Positions 11,301 to 24,694 of a stretch of 64,000 nt of DNA are shown here, piece by piece. The stretch is from Vespula vulgaris. Lineage: Eukaryota; Arthropoda; Insecta; Hymenoptera; Vespidae. Numbering within the stretch: the first letter of the stretch is position 1; every line of letters starts with the position of its first letter. The stretch is taken from contig NC_066609.1 of the NCBI RefSeq assembly GCF_905475345.1, positions 2,052,501 to 2,116,500 of the forward strand, written 5' to 3'. The notes below the pieces were generated by a model. That model was not told the DNA's origin. It saw only the letters and a list, made by a program, of their open reading frames with translations, and searched no databases. The translations under genes and the position numbers were made by a program.

Positions 11301-14300
11301 GGTGGACCAGGATGTCCCATATCTCCTTTAAGCCCAGGAAGTCCAGGAGGCCCGTCGACACCTTGAATGCCTGGTTCTCCTCTAGCTCCTGCCAATCCTG
11401 GTGCTCCAATTAATCCCCTTTCACCGGGAAAACCACGCTCGCCTCTATTTCCAGCAGAACCCGTGGGACCAGGAGGTCCTTGAACACCCACTTCACCATC
11501 TTTACCTGGTATTCCAGGATTGCCAGAAATTCCAGGAATACCCTACGAAAAATAAAATGTGTTTATTATTATTTCGATTAGAGTGATTATATCAACAATT
11601 ATACTGTTATATTGTGACATTAACCTGAAAACCTCTAGGCCCAGGTAATCCCTGAGGTCCTCTTTCTCCAGCACTGCCAGGTGGTCCTGGTGGTCCTTGT
11701 AATCCTGGAGAACCTTCTTTACCTGCGTCACCTCTAGGTCCAGGTGGTCCAGGATTACCAGGTTCACCATCTTTGCCAGCTTCACCTGGAAAACCTTTCT
11801 CTCCTGCTGGACCTAATGATCCAGGTAAACCTTGTGGTCCTTGCGGACCTTGTTCGCCAGGTTTTCCATCTGCACCTTGAATTCCACGTTCCCCTACATT
11901 ACCTGGTTTACCAGGTGAACCAGGACGGCCCGTTATACCACGCACACCCTGTTACATTAAAAATGTGATCTTTCTGTTTCATATAAATTTGCTTTTTCAT
12001 TACATGTATATATGTTCATGTACATACCTGTATTCCGGGAGATCCCGGACGACCTGGATCTCCCATTGTTCCTTTCGAACCTATTGGTCCTGTGGGTCCA
12101 CGATCACCAGGTTGACCTAAAATAAATATGTTAATAATATAAATGTTAAATCAGTTGTGTCTTATAAATAAATATTATGTTGAATAATAAACCTTTAGGG
12201 CCCATAGGACCATCGGATCCAGGCAAGCCACGTATTCCTGGCGTGCCACGTTCACCAGGTGATCCAGGTGCTCCTATCGGGCCATGTAATCCTCGTTTTC
12301 CTCTTTTTCCTTCGGGACCAGGTGGTCCTGGAAAACCACGTGGACCAGGTGCTCCTTGTTCTCCTTTTGTTCCAACGTCACCTTTAAAACCTCTTTCACC
12401 AGGCAATCCCTAAATATTTTTTTTTACAATATAAAAATATATACGATCAATTAAATGTATTTATAATAAATAATCAAGTTTTCTTACAGGCATTCCCTTA
12501 GCTCCTGATAAACCAGGATTACCTGGTATACCAGGCTGTCCACGTGATCCAGGGAAGCCAGGTAAACCAACTGAACCAGGTGTTCCTGGACTTCCTTTTT
12601 CACCAGATATCCCATCTTTTCCTTGTAAACCTTGCGGACCAGATTCTCCAGGCTGTCCTGGACGTCCTGCTTCGCCTGTTTAAAAGTAAAATATAAAATG
12701 TGAATAAAAAACAATTCTATTAAAGTAAATGAAAAATAGTACATACCACGTGGACCTTGTAAGCCTTGACTTCCTTTTGGACCTTGAGCTCCTTGATCTC
12801 CTTTAACTCCAGGATTACCTGGGAACCCAGGTGGACCGGGTTTACCTAAAGCACCCTGTAATATTGTATACATTAAATCATATAGAATAATTGCTTTATA
12901 TATTTCAATTTATATTAAAGAGTTTATTACAGATTACTTACAGGTTGTCCTGGTGGTCCAGGAAGACCATTGATTCCTCTTATTCCAGGTGGACCTGATA
13001 ATCCCTCTCTGCCTCTTTCTCCGCGTGGACCAACAGGACCCTGAATATATGTACATACATTTAATATTATCCTACATATTAAAATATTATTCTCATTATA
13101 TTGTTTGATACTTACCACTGGTCCTATAGGTCCCATCGGACCAGGTGCTCCTGCAGATCCTTTTTCTCCAGATATACCTTGTTCACCTTTAGCACCATCT
13201 AATCCTGGAAAGCCACGATGTCCTTTTACACCTGGTAGACCAGGCATTCCAGAAAGTCCTCTTGGACCTAATGGTCCTGGTGACCCCGGTGGACCTATTT
13301 CTCCATTCTCACCACCTTCACCCTAAATACATTAATATATATGTACATATACATAAATTGAGTTATGACTCGCTTAAAATTATTTTTTCAAAATAACTTT
13401 AATAAGTAATATTCCACTCACATCTCTTCCTGGCAATCCTGGCAAACCTCGTGGACCAGGAGCTCCTGGTGCACCTGGTAATCCAGGTTCTCCAGGTTCT
13501 CCACGAAGACCTTGGAAACCTTGTGGACCAGGTGAACCTGCTGGTCCTATAAAAAGAAAAGAAAAATATATATATACTTGTTATAATATTAAACGAAGAT
13601 TTATATACAAAAAATTGAATATATGTGAATATAATTCTTTATTACCTGCAGGTCCTCGGGGACCAACAGGACCTACGTTTGTTTGAAGATAATACTCTGG
13701 CCTGAATGCAGCATCCGTTGGACCTTTATCTTCACTCGCTTGAGATAGAGCAAGTTGTTGATAATACAGTGACACCTTCAAAACGATATCAATCATCATC
13801 TCTTCCACAAACTATTTTCAATAATATTAAATACGATTATGTTACATCAGGTAGAGGTCCAGGTGGTCCAGGTGGTCCTGGAATTCCAGGAGTTCCCGGT
13901 TGTCCAGGAAAGCCTGCGTCACCCGGTCTTCCACTATCGCCTGGACGTCCAGGTTGTCCCTATCGTTAAAATCCGTCTTAAAAAATATCGTTAAATAAGA
14001 ATTTCATATTCTGATATTAAAAATAGCTTTGAAAAATAAACTACATATATATAAATTATATTTTGAAATTAATATCCATTAAATTACTCACACGTGGTCC
14101 AGGTATTGCCACTGAACTTATATGATTACTTTCTCCGGGTATAATTTCCGTCGCTAACTATCAATATAATAATAATAATTATATATATTTATAATAATTA
14201 ATATATTTTAATATTTAATATATATATTTGTAATAATTAAATATATTTATTATAATTTTTCATCGATAATTATTACGTTAGAAGATTATTGTTTTTAGTG

Positions 14301-15495
14301 ATCCGTTTTAAAAATCATCTTTTTCTTCTTACTTGATTATTATTATTATAGGTTTCAACCGTAGAATGCAATTCTTCTTGGTCGAAGAATCGTGTTGTTG
14401 TTTGGGGTGCAGATAAATCGGTAGGTAGTTCTGATCTAAACGGTGACAAGGTCGGATCCATTGTTTCTTTTCTACGTTCTGCAATTTAGAAAATGAATTT
14501 TATCTCATCTTGTTTGATCGATTGAAAAATTCGTTGAAAAATTATTTACCTGAATTATTGATATTTGTTGGGGGGATAGATGACGACGACGATGTTTCTG
14601 AATATAATCAAATGTGATATTAAAATCAAAAGATAAATAATTTTACTATTAAGCAATAAATTATTTACCTTTAATTAAAAAAAAAAAGAAAATAAAAGAA
14701 AATAAACATTAAAAAAAAATATTTACTCTCCGGGAATTAGTTATCAGTTTCCTCGACTTAAGTAATAGTATTGGTATATATAAGAGATCTAAACGGAAAT
14801 TATATTAAATTGCGTATGAATTAATGGAAGAGGATGAAAAAAATATTAATTGCGTTTTATTAATTAATTCGAACGATTAATTAATTGTTTTATACGAGGC
14901 GTTAACGAGTGCGATATTCTATTTAAAGACTTCCGGTAATGATAAGACTTCAATATCCGCTTTGAGATTTTTTTTTTTTAATTTCTTCTTCATTTATTTT
15001 GAATAATATACAATGGTAAGTATGAATGCATATGTAGAAAGATAGAAAAAATTGTTATAATTATAATGACGACCATGATGATAATAAATTGAGAAAGGAT
15101 CAGTTATAGATCAAGTTTTCTTTTTTTTTTCTTTTTTTTTTTAGTAATCGTATTACAATTAACATAATTTAAAAATATTTGAATGAAAAAAAAAAAAAAA
15201 AAAAAGAAAGAGAAAAAGAAAAAGAAAAAGAAAAATGTTTAGCCTAATTCAACTGTCTCTTTAAATTCAATTAAATTTCATCCCTCTAAAATAACTCACC
15301 ATTTTTATCCTCATAGTCCTCATAACTATCATAGTAATCGTACTCGCTGTAGTCACTGTTAACTGGTTGCTGAGATTGGACTTGTCTAAGTCGATGTTTT
15401 CTCTGCCTCGTTTTAACCGAATATACTTGGGGTAGTAAAAATAAAAATTGTAAAATCAGAAGGCCAGCGGCCAAATCGAGGTACCCTCGTCTCAT
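8322..15495 (-). CDS. Fibrillar procollagen alpha chain (signal peptide, minor helix, 1014-residue main helix, COLFI domain)
   Basis: A secreted fibril-forming collagen of the extracellular matrix. Exons: 15495-15300, 14597-14550, 14478-14333, 14157-14092, 13959-13846, 13811-13646, 13546-13422, 13322-13116, 13040-12942, 12855-12747, 12675-12488, 12409-12193, 12116-12028, 11948-11625, 11542-10939, 10867-10734, 10672-10403, 10322-10107, 10023-9934, 9850-9469, 9326-9108, 9016-8847, 8784-8563, 8468-8322. All are in frame, 1515 residues. The ATG is at 15493-15495. A signal peptide (core LLILQFLFLL, cut near residue 26) precedes an acidic Tyr-rich stretch (DYYDSYEDYEDK), a short minor helix (exon 5), then the main helix, residues 237-1250: 338 triplets with one Gly replaced by Ala (residue 834). 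The COLFI domain has TCRDLF, the EYWIDPN block, NITYHCKNSVAY and GPACYQ, with six cysteines. No VWC or TSPN domain is visible. It is an insect fibrillar collagen; the vertebrate type cannot be assigned. Confidence 0.96.
11135..11137 (-). other. Gly-to-Ala interruption in the collagen main helix
   Basis: The minus-strand codon reads GCT (Ala) where the repeat calls for Gly, giving GEP-AER-GDT. It is the only break in 338 triplets (residue 834). A single C/G difference separates GCT from GGT. Confidence 0.9.
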
Positions 15496-17018
15496 CGAGG
15501 TGCCCTCTTTTATCGTTGGTGATATCAAAGAAATACAAGAATAATAGGTAGAATAAAAATAAAAAGAAAAAGAAAATAGAAGAAGAAGAAGAAGAAGGAG
15601 ACAAAGAAGAAGAAGAAAAAGAAGAAGAAGAAGAAGAAGAAAGAAGAACTCGTTCGAGATCCTAGAGTAGAGACTCTCGGCTCTGTTACGATGCTGATGG
15701 CGAACTAGACTCGAGACAGCCGTGTTGTCTCACATATCTATTTAGCAGATGCTCTCGGTAACTCAAGGGAGGTCATCATCCTCTAGTTTACAAGACGCAA
15801 GACGGTGTAACTCATACCGCCTTCTTCTTCCGCATCCCCCGATCTCGTTCCTACATTTTAGCTCTCTTTACTACCACTTCTCTTCCTTCTCCTACTCTCA
15901 TTTGGTATATATATATATATAGAAAAAAATAATACGTTCGAACGTTTAATTACGATCGATGATAAGAGGGTAGAAAACGACGTGGATGAAACTGTAATGG
16001 GTTTAACAATACGATCACTTCAATCAGATCTTGGAAATCCTCGTTTCTTCTTGATACGTCTCGTTGAATCTTTACTTTTTTTTTTCTTCTTTTTCCTAAT
16101 AAAAATATCATCTCGCACGTACGTCGTAATTAATACCAATGTGATTTGTTTTCGTTAAGAACATCGTCCCTTTTTTTTAAACGTTTACTACTTGTTTATA
16201 AATCCAATTTAATCCCTTAAAATTAATACCTTTTTTTTTCTCTTTGAATAAATAAGCAATAATTCTTATTTTTCTTTTTCTTTCTTTCTTTCTTTCTTTT
16301 TTTTTTTTTTTTGTTCATTGGAAGTCGCTTCAGAGTTTAATTCTAAATAGGGTAAATGCACTTTTATTTGCCAGATGATGACTTCATACGTCCTTGCTTT
16401 AAATGCGGGTTCCAATCCAGAGCTAACTATAAGTAAGCCAAGTATGACCTACTTTGTGTCTTACGTTCTTCCTCATTTTTATTAGCCGGTGACATCTACA
16501 GTCCCGATACACTAAGAGAACGCCATTTCCACTTAATAACTTTATTAAATGACAATCATCGTTTTGGCCGCATTCCACCAAGCACGATCTTACTTTATAC
16601 AAGACGATAACCGTAATAAACCACATTGACTTCTGTGTTCCTATTTTGCTTAGTTATAAACCCTTATAGCATAAATCAGAGTTGTTACACCGTCTTTCTA
16701 ATAACGCAATTGTGTAACTAAGAGACAATCGTCGCAACATACATACTCTTTTATTACTTTTCCATGAAAGAATCTCAATAAATTTTCTTTTAAAAGCTTT
16801 TGGTTATTTTCCATGATCTAATGATGTTCATTGTAATAATATTACTTTTTAATCCATTGTAGGATTTAAATTATATCTTGATATCATTTTTAACGATTAT
16901 TCGATCAATTAATCCCATTTTTTTTTTTTTATTTTTATCTTCAACTCCATTTTGTTATATTCATTATTAATATTACTATTGTATTCCTATTATTTAAATT
17001 ATAATATTTCCATTATAA

Positions 17019-17073
<55 letters not shown>

Positions 17074-18354
17074 ATACATATACACACGTGTATGCATAAA
17101 ATTTATTCAATCAAATATTGCATTTTTTATTTTTATCTTCTGCCCCTTAGATCGACTATTATTAAATTTTCCTAAAAAAGAGATAGAAAAAACATTTGTA
17201 ATTAATGACTTTATACTTCAACGTTTATGTTAATAATGTGTCATCTTACGAGCGTACTGCATCAGAGATTGCTTGCGAGATGGCTGCATCAGATGTGCCC
17301 TGATGGAAAACACAGATCTTATCGGTCTTATTACTACCGGTCTTACATCACACGTTTGTTGTTTTAGTAATTATATCTAAAACACTCATCCACCCATTCA
17401 CATACACATAAATACTTTCTTCTAATATATTGATATTATTAAAAGTACATCATTATTATACAATTATATTACACAATACTCGATTCGTTTGTTTTAATAT
17501 AATCAATTTATTTGCCAAAAAAAAATTCAAACTTATACATATTCTACATGAGATGTTCTCATCTCATCTTTCTCTCTCTTTCTTTTTTTCTTTTTCTCTC
17601 TGCTTATATTTTAATATTTTATAATTTGATAACACGTTCGCGCTGATATCAATACCAACAAAATAATGTCATATATTATTTGTACTCAATACTGAATCAA
17701 ATAGAGAAACACACTTATATTATTGTTTTATGAAAGTTATATCATATATCATATAAAAGAAAAAAAAAAAAGAAAAAGAAACCAACAAAATAGGTCATTA
17801 AAAATAGAACATATTTATAAAAAATCTAACTTTTCATCAATGAGCATGAAGATATAATACAATGAACTGTAACAATTTTACCTTCTTTTTTTTCTTTTCT
17901 TTCTTTCTTTCTTTCTTTTTTTTTTTTTTTGTTCATATACAACCCATCACCTTATTTCTTTTTCCGAGTTAGAAATTATAAATTATTGCCTTATGTGAAA
18001 CACGTCATCCGCACGCGTTAAAGTTGTAAAAAAATATTATCGTAATAGGATACCTAAGAAATTTAGTTCGGTTATCCTCAAATATTAATGCGTTACAATC
18101 AAAGTTTGATTAAATCTGCATTATAAATTTATCTTACTTCAACGAAATGATATTAATCTTCATGATTTCTTTAGAGATATCATGATACCTAATCTATAAA
18201 TTCCTAGTCATATTCACACCGTCTATATATATGTATAATATTTTTAATCGAATATGTGTTACCTTATAAAATATTGTTATTTTAAATAAAATCGTAGTAT
18301 GTGAAAAAAAGAAAAAAAAATAGGAAACAAAAAAAAAGAGAATAAGATCTGGTC

Positions 18355-18391
<37 letters not shown>

Positions 18392-18396
18392 GGAGA
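15496..18396. other. Collagen upstream region and SMC1 3' flank
   Basis: No gene seen. Near the collagen start lies a GAA-rich tract (about 15570-15650), followed by a more complex, GC-richer block (15660-15870) that could hold the promoter. Farther out are a (TA)n array (17026-17064), a stem-loop GTTACAC/GTGTAAC (16684-16718), a direct repeat CTGCATCAGA (17258-17267 and 17284-17293) whose second copy also forms an inverted CATCAG/CTGATG (17287-17305), and poly-A/T runs. The complex block 16370-16700 has no convincing protein frame. Confidence 0.5.
17026..17064. repeat. (TA)n microsatellite
   Basis: Nearly pure TA dinucleotides upstream of the collagen gene. Confidence 0.9.
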
Positions 18397-19305
18397 CTAA
18401 TTAATATGCGTAGGAAACGTTGTTAAATCGAGAGTTAAAACTTTACTTTCCAAACATTCTCCAACCTGAAATAAAAAGTATAAAATGAAATATGAGATAT
18501 GTAAAAAAATTTTTATGTTTGTTTATTAATGTTTTTTTTTCTATATTTTATTTTATACTAGGCTACTATATAGCTTAGAAAGATTATATAGTAATCTTTG
18601 CAGGGAATGTAATATACAATTTTTAACATTTATATATATAATATATATATAAATATATATACATCATGGTAATTATGTATAATATTATTACATATATTAT
18701 GTATATAATATATATATCATGTAAATAAATAAATAAATATTGTTAATTACGGAAGTGTGATAAAAACTTACATCTGGACAGATTCCTATAAGCGCATCTG
18801 CATGCGAATAAAATTCTTCTTTCAACGATATAACAATAGTTTGAAGAGAGCTAGTTTTATCTCGAATGTAACTCGCTACTTTTCCGATATTAGTGTTATC
18901 TAACGCTGCATCGATTTCATCCAAAACGAAGAAAGGTGCTGGCTGAAAGCTAGTAAAAAAAAAAAAGATGGAAAAAAAATAAAAAATAAAAAAAATTAAA
19001 TAAAAAAATAAAAATAAAAGATTTATCCAAATTCCTAAGTACTCTCATACTTGTAATAAAATATTAATAAGTTTACCTATGAATTGCAAATAACAAAGCC
19101 AATGCAGCTACAGTTTTCTCTCCACCGGAAAGATTAGACATTGGTTGAAATCGTTTACCAGGTGCCACGCAATTATAATTAATTCCATCGAGATAAGGCT
19201 CTTCTGGATTTTCCGGTCCAAGAAACGCTTGAGCCGATTGATTTTTTGCTAAACTCTGTAATGATTTTAATGCAAAGATCATTTAATAAATCCAACAATT
19301 CAATT

Positions 19306-19355
<50 letters not shown>

Positions 19356-20530
19356 TTTAAATATTAACAAACCTTATAAATAGGATCTATTTCGTTAGCT
19401 ACATGTTCAAAACACGCCATGAATCTATCATGTCGTTCTTTTTTTACTTTCTCAAATTGAGTTTTTGCTTTCTTTGCTTTTTTACGTGATTGTTCAAATT
19501 CCTCGTTTGTTTCTTGTAACTTTTCCTTTGCAAGATACAATTTTTGTATAGCCTAAAAAATATAAACATGTATAAATATATATATATATTTTTTTATATT
19601 TAATTATATTATATCTTTGTATGTGTTACCTTCATATTTGGCGCTTGTATTCGTTGAATTGTACTTTGTAAATCAGTAATTGTCCTTGTTAATTTATCTG
19701 TAGTTTTTTTCGTATCCTCTTCTTCAATATCTTTCAAATTTTCAGGTAAAAGAGCATAATCAATAGTGATTCGTCTTTCACGTTCATATTGTTGCTGTGT
19801 ACTTAAAGATGAATCAGTAATGGTGTCACTGGCATTAGTTGTACTAGCTTCTCCGGCAATGTCCTCCATATTTCCATGAAGCATTGGAATTGCTATATCT
19901 TCCATCTTAATAAGACCAATGAATATATAAAAAATTATTAGAAATCAATATTATTTTTCAAATAATTACGATTACGAACCTTGCACTGCATTAGAATAGC
20001 ATGACGTTCTGCTTTTTTTTGTTCTATTTTTGCTTCAATAGAATTTAATTGCTTTTGGGCTGATTGAATATCCTTAGCAATAGTACCCACTTCGCGTCGA
20101 GCTTTACCTATTTCATCCTCTTTCTGATCGACTTCCATTTTCTTAGCATTGCGTGCAGATTTAAGTTGTTCCATTTGTGTTTCATCGTGATCTATCTCAG
20201 CTTTTTGATTAGACTCAGTTTGTCTTGCAGATTCTAATTTATCTTCGGCATCCTGTACAGCACGTTCCCATCTCAGAACATTACCTGAATTATATTAAAT
20301 ATATATTAATTTTCATATTAATTATATAGACATTACAAATATTTTCTTTTTTTTTTCATATTACAAAATAAATCCATACTTTCTGTATCACGTTGTTTTT
20401 CAAAATCCAATTGATTATATATACGATTACATTGATTCTCAAATTCCATTCGTTTCTTCGCCCTTTCCTGTTGCGATCTATTATAAATAAATAAAATGTT
20501 ATAACATTATTTAATTGCAAATGAAGTATC

Positions 20531-20576
<46 letters not shown>

Positions 20577-23500
20577 TAATATTGTATTTATATGTATATA
20601 TAAAAACCTTAATTCTCTTTCTTCATACTGACGTATGTTAGAAACACCAATTTGTTCGCAAAAGCTTGCAAATACGTCATCTTCAACATTATTCATTTTT
20701 TCTTTAATATTTTGTATTTCTTGATCTCTTTCAGCCATTGTCTTTTCAATTGCAGCTATTGTAGGCTGTGTAATGAAATAAATAAATAAATATATATATA
20801 TATATATCTGTAATATTATTTATTAAAAAAAAAAATTAATAAAAAAAAAGTAATGTAAGATTTGTACTTACACCAAACATATTTAAATCACTTTGCAAAC
20901 TTTCCAATTCAGATTCGTGTTCGGCAATTTGTTTTTTCTATAAAACAAAAATTATGTAATAATTAAAAATAAAAGATTATAATTACAAATACTTAAGTAT
21001 TAAATGTACTAATACATACAGTCGCTGTTAAATCACTTTTGTTGTATTTTAAGCGAGTTTCAAGGCCACGAATTTGGGATTCAACAGTATTTAATTCGGA
21101 TTCTTTGCGAGACTTCTTTAATGATTCTCTGAGTTCTTCTGTTAATTTTTCCTATAATAAAATGTACACATAAGATCTAATAACGTTTTATATATATATA
21201 TATAAATATTGATAAAATGCAACAATACCTTTTGTGCCTTCAACTGCGACATCTGCTTCTCATCCCATCTCTTTGCTTTTTTAGCTAAGTCGAGACTACC
21301 ACCAGAAATGATTCCAGCTTTTTGATAAAATGTTCCATCTAATGCAACGCACTACAAATAAATCGGAAATTTTGTTTATATCATAAAAAGTATGTCTATG
21401 TAAAACGTATAAATACTTACATCATATCTAGCCTTTTTATCCATTTCATAAGCAACTTTATTAGCATCTTCAGGAGTTTCACAAACAAGAGCATTATTTG
21501 TAGCAAATAATACAGCTCTATCGATATCCTTTGGTGAAAAATGTAATACATCATACAACAGTTTCACATTTTTAGGTTCCTGAATATTGCTAAAAGTATT
21601 AATGTTCTATATTAAATTATTGTTTGTAATATTGAAAATAAATTTAATAGAAAATTCCAAATTTACCGAAGTCGTTCCTTCAGTGGTTTAGCTTGAATAT
21701 AATCAAGTGGTAAAAACGTCTCTGGTTCCAAATATTGTTCTTTGAGATACTGAATACATTGTCTGGCAGTTTTTTCAGTATCTACAACAATAGCTTCCAT
21801 ATATTTACCAAGAACCTTTGTAATGGCAACATTGTAACGTTTATGGATCGGCTCGCACATATTATACATTCGGTCATACTGCAAAGGTCACAAAAATTAG
21901 ACTTCCATAAGTATCATTCAGTTGAATATAATACTAAAAAAAAAAAAAGAAAGAAAGAAAAAGAAAAAAGAATAATTTATTTTCATACCACTCCAGGAAA
22001 TAAACGTTTAAAGTTTTCTACAATTTCGGTCTTTTTCTTAGTTCTAGACACTTCGTGTTTGTCAACCTTTGCATCACCTAATTGTTCCGAAATACTCTCT
22101 AATTCTCTTTGCAAATTTTGTATTTTATCCTTAGATGTACCGACATCCGATTGTAAATCAGCTCTAAGCTTCTTTTGATCTTCCAATGCAGCTTCAGAGG
22201 TTCGAATGTGTTCTTCTAATTTTTCTACTCTTTTTAAAGCCTCATCACGCATATGACCTTTTTGCTTATGTTTATTCTCTATTTCAGTTTTCTTTCTACC
22301 CTCGTTATCGAGTCTATCTTGATCAGATTTCTGTTCTCGATTAATGGAATCAAGAAGTTGTAAATATCTTGCGGATTGCTTGCCTGCTTCTTCTTTCAAA
22401 CGATTATATTCGCGAACCTAAAAATATCAATACGTTTTTTTTTTGTTTTCTTGAAGTTGTTATATTATTAATTTTTTTTTATTTGTATAATAAGTATATA
22501 AATACCTGTTCGTCTTCAAGCTGCACATCTCTTCCCTGTAGCTGCGACTGTCCAGCTATACTTGCTTCGTAAGCAGCTTTAGCTTCTTCGACTTGTCGAA
22601 GTTCTTCTTGGAGTTCATGTATATCTTTCTTATGAGCTTCGTCGGCGATACGTGCCTGAGCCAAAGATTTTCTAGCCGATTCCACTTTCTTCTGCATATG
22701 TGCTACGCGTTCTTTTGCTTTGATAAATGTAGGTCTCTTCTTTGTAATTTCTACTTCCACTTCTCTAATGTCTTGTTCTATTTTTGCAAGATCGCGACCC
22801 AATTTGCCAGCTTCTTTTTTCTTTTCTTTCAGTAATTCCTCCGCCTTCTCTTTCTTCTTTTCGATTTTCTCTATCTCATGTTGTTTCTTTTTTTGTGCTA
22901 CTTCCAAATTTTCAATGCTTTTTTCATTATGAAAAAGGCGAAATAATTGCAATTCGACTTGTTTTTCTATCTAAAATTATAAATTTAATAAAGAATTAAA
23001 GATGATAAATAATAGTTAACGAACAACATACGATACAACGACGTACATATTCCTCCTTAAGACGTTGGTATTTTTCTGCTTCTTCTTTTTCTAACTTAGC
23101 CTCTTTTCTTTCTGCAGCAATGCCTTTCTTTTTTTGATATGAAAATTGGGTTTCTTCTTCGGCTTTCAACATTTCTGTTCGCAATCTAAGATGTATAGAC
23201 TTATATGATTATACTATATACGCAAAGAAATCGAAAATATAATAAATAACGATTAACGTAATAATACACTTACCTTTCGTACTCTGCCTTTAAAGCACCA
23301 GAATTACTAATTTCTTCAAATAGTGCAGTTCGTTCCTTTGGGTTTTTCATAGCTATTGATTCAACGGCACCTTGAAACACTAAAAAGTTTTTAGCTTTTA
23401 CATTAATTCCTAATTGTTCCAATTCATTGAGATAAACTTGACTTGTGACGACCTATTATAAACAGAAAATAATAAATCAAAATTCTATATTCTAATCAAG

Positions 23501-24082
23501 TAAGAATAATTTGTGTTAAGCATTTTTCTATTTAATTTATCACTATTGAGATTTCTCACATTATTATTAATTCTATGTTCCGAAGATGACCCTTGAACAG
23601 AACGCATGAAACTTTTCTCATTGCCGTCTTCCAACTCAAATACTGCTGTTACCGATGCGCTATAACATAAACATACAACTAACTATTGTAACAATGAAAA
23701 AATATATATCTATATATATATAATAAATGTTATTGTAAATTGTTAAAGAAAATAATACCTTCGTGCTACGGGCATTCCAATTGAAGCTCCATGGATAAGT
23801 TCGCTAAATCTCTTAACGCGTAAACTACTAGTCTTTTCTCCCATAACAAAACTAATGGCGTCCATAAAATTAGATTTACCTTAAAGTCAACAGAAAGTAT
23901 TAAAAATTGTCGTACAGCTGATGTATTGTCATACATTATAAAAATGTTGATATACAAAATCATAACCTACCGGATCCATTTGGTCCGACAACTGCAGTAA
24001 ACGACTTTAATGGACCAATAATAAGCTTTCCTTTATACGATTTAAAGTTTTCTACTTCAATATGTTTTAAAAACGCAGGCAT
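18397..24082 (-). CDS. SMC1: Structural maintenance of chromosomes protein 1 (cohesin ATPase subunit)
   Basis: A core cohesin subunit that pairs with SMC3 to hold sister chromatids and extrude loops; nuclear. Exons: 24082-23971, 23879-23759, 23659-23560, 23452-23274, 23185-23032, 22970-22506, 22417-21989, 21878-21667, 21589-21421, 21351-21229, 21151-21020, 20937-20872, 20765-20608, 20477-20380, 20284-19980, 19905-19630, 19552-19373, 19255-19077, 18949-18772, 18465-18397. Total 3705 nt, 1234 residues (human SMC1A 1233). Walker A GPNGSGKS is at 33-40. Two coiled-coil arms flank the hinge (about 513-680, with ITKVLGKYMEAIVVD and AGIISGG). The signature LSGGEK is at 1135-1140 and Walker B FFVLDEIDAALD at 1159-1170. 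FLVFQGAVESIAMKNPKERT is SMC1-specific, which separates it from SMC3. The donor after exon 13 (AG|GTTTTT) is weak but keeps the frame. No truncation. Confidence 0.97.
19310..19351. repeat. (TA)n microsatellite in an SMC1 intron
   Basis: About 21 TA units between exons 17 and 18. Confidence 0.95.
20535..20574. repeat. (TA)n microsatellite in an SMC1 intron
   Basis: About 20 TA units in the intron between exons 13 and 14, close to the weak exon 13 donor. Confidence 0.95.
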
Positions 24083-24694
24083 TTTAAAAATTATTAAAAT
24101 AAATTACATGTAATATCAAAAGAGTTCAATTGGCGCCACAAAATGTTCAACACAAGCGAACATTGTTCATCAATCTGAATCAGTCCTGCCAACTTATTTG
24201 AATAATGGGACGATAATGTTTGATATTTATATAGAAACGTTATAAAGATATAGTAATCATATTCAAATTATATAAATTATAGATTTTTCCGTGTAATGAT
24301 AATAATTAAGGTAATTAGAATGCGATTTATTTCTATCATATATTATTTTAATACATATAATTAAATCAATGTGCAACATAATGTCAATTAAATAATATGA
24401 ATCAGTTTTATTATCCTTAATATACTTGTTGACCTATTGACCAAGAAATTCTCAGAACTTTCATTGATCTTAAACTGTCGATATTCACAGATAATAAACA
24501 TTCTATTATCTATAAATAATGTACATTTTGTATTAAACTTATTTCATGAAATTTTTTCAAATAAATATATAATAGAAAATTTTATACATAATAAGAGATG
24601 TATGTATAATAAATTAATAATAAGTGTGGAAAAAGACAACCGGTGAAGCTAGTAAAAATATTACTATATAAGAATAAAAGAAACTCTTCACATT
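24083..24694. promoter_or_regulatory. SMC1 upstream region and peroxiredoxin-5 3' flank
   Basis: Only about 0.6 kb separates the SMC1 start from the upstream gene's stop, so the SMC1 promoter should lie here. A palindrome TTGGCGCC (24130-24137), an E2F-like GC core, sits 48 bp upstream of the ATG. A TTTATT at 24407-24412 may be the polyadenylation signal of the minus-strand peroxiredoxin gene. Confidence 0.4.

Noticed and set aside
15496..15528. Eleven-residue extension of the procollagen N-terminus
   Set aside because: The extension begins with TTG, not ATG; the ATG at 15493-15495 gives a normal signal peptide.
16423..16626. Minus-strand open frame upstream of the collagen gene
   Set aside because: Complex composition but no motif, no splice context and no similarity I recognise; treated as noncoding.
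24130..24137. TTGGCGCC near SMC1 as a proven E2F site
   Set aside because: It lacks the T-run of the consensus TTTSSCGC; kept only as a GC palindrome observation.
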